Part shown: positions 20,899-21,206 of the stretch, one piece after another
Numbering within the stretch: position 1 is the stretch's first letter
Layout: every line of letters begins with the position of its first letter
DNA from: Aquificales bacterium
GTDB taxonomy: Bacteria > Aquificota > Aquificia > Aquificales > QOAS01
Reading direction: 5' to 3'
Length of the DNA stretch: 21,206 nt
Assembly: GCA_027035985.1 (NCBI GenBank)
Contig: JALVTI010000148.1
Location: 1-21,206, forward strand
Position numbers and translations under genes: made by a program
Notes under the pieces: model-generated
Seen by the model: only the letters and a program-made list of their open reading frames with translations
What the model was told of the DNA's origin: nothing
Database searches by the model: none

Positions 20899-21206
20899 TT
20901 ACCCTTCAACGGATGAAGCGGAGAAACCCAGTTTTGTTTTTATTCGGTGAATGACAAAGTAGAAAATGGGGACGTAAACCAGTGTTAGAAATGTTCCCAC
21001 TATCAGACCGCCTATGGCGACCCAGGCGAGGGGTGCGAGCCTTTCCAAACCAACCGCCTTTTGGAGTGCGATGGGTATGAGTCCCGCTATGGTGGCGAAG
21101 GCGGTCATCAGGACGGGGCGGGTTCTAACCCTAACGGCTTCGACTAGGGCTTTGCGTATGTCCCCGTAACGTTTCATGAAGTCTTCGGCGAAGTCGATTA
21201 GTAGTA
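20899..21206 (-). CDS. RND-family efflux pump inner-membrane subunit, C-terminal end (5' part outside window)
   Basis: The frame enters from the right edge and stops at 20899-20901. About 101 residues are visible. Seen: LLIDFAEDF, then VRTRPVLMTAFATIAGLIP and LAPLAWVAIGGLIVGTFLT, the last membrane helices of AcrB/CusA-type RND transporters (family: R-x-R-P-[IV]-L-M-T and G-G-L-x-x-[ST]-x-x-L-T-L). These proton-driven trimers span the periplasm with an adaptor and an outer-membrane channel to expel drugs or metals. The substrate class cannot be judged from this end. Adaptor genes, if any, would lie to the right. An internal ATG at 21177 is not the start. Confidence 0.9.
   Translation of the reverse strand, partial: LLIDFAEDFMKRYGDIRKALVEAVRVRTRPVLMTAFATIAGLIPIALQKAVGLERLAPLAWVAIGGLIVGTFLTLVYVPIFYFVIHRIKTKLGFSASSVEG

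Noticed and set aside
1..21206. CRISPR arrays, insertion sequences, prophage or attachment sites
   Set aside because: No direct-repeat series, transposase, integrase or long terminal inverted repeat was seen on either strand.

Overview
The window looks like part of the chromosome of a motile, thermophilic, diderm bacterium, most likely of the phylum Aquificota (Desulfurobacteriaceae-like is a guess). The pointers are a TtuA-type tRNA thiolase typical of thermophiles, a leucyl-tRNA synthetase gene that ends early (Aquifex is known for a two-subunit LeuRS, although its break lies elsewhere), outer-membrane functions (MlaE, RND pump), frequent AGG and ATA codons, and very compact gene packing. 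No phage, transposon or CRISPR is visible. Most genes are housekeeping.

Layout, left to right. 1-4669: the tail of an unidentified gene, a small prefoldin-like coiled-coil protein, a TorD-like chaperone (minus strand), divergent from a HerA-like ATPase whose 3' end overlaps a secreted N-acetylmuramoyl-L-alanine amidase, then nadC (minus). 4723-9819: a membrane-anchored family 2 glycosyltransferase (plus), a Crp/Fnr regulator and glnE (minus, probably co-transcribed), and thpR, divergent from glnE. 9849-15079 is the flagellar region: a FliK-like protein, a free-standing FlhB C-terminal domain and an MBL-fold hydrolase on the plus strand, meeting a minus-strand operon reading [membrane protein]-flgM-[81-aa protein in the flgN slot]-flgK-flgL. 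15105-16689: a well-formed promoter, tRNA-Val(GAC), rimI and ttuA. 16838-21206, all minus strand: RND pump (3' part only), MATE transporter, rdgB, the N-terminal 369 residues of leuS, and mlaE.

How the genes work together. FlgM (anti-sigma-28), the FlgN-slot protein and the hook-filament junction proteins FlgK and FlgL form the classic late-export module. The nearby FliK-like/FlhB-tail pair belongs to the secretion-specificity switch of the same machine. tRNA-Val, RimI and TtuA are translation-related neighbours, and TtuA would thiolate T54 of tRNAs such as the one encoded here. GlnE and a Crp/Fnr regulator suggest nitrogen or redox control.

Points that stand out: (1) leuS stops inside its CP1 editing domain, and the catalytic C-terminal half is not in the window; (2) the tRNA has C instead of the near-universal U at position 33; (3) GATC and GGCC are almost absent from 21 kb (1 and 2 sites by eye); (4) most convergent gene pairs share stop codons in a 4-base overlap; (5) many genes that probably head transcripts have no Shine-Dalgarno sequence but have a TAAAATT or TTTAATT box just upstream of ATG, as expected for leaderless or very short leader mRNAs. 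All calls rest on reading by eye, with no database search.
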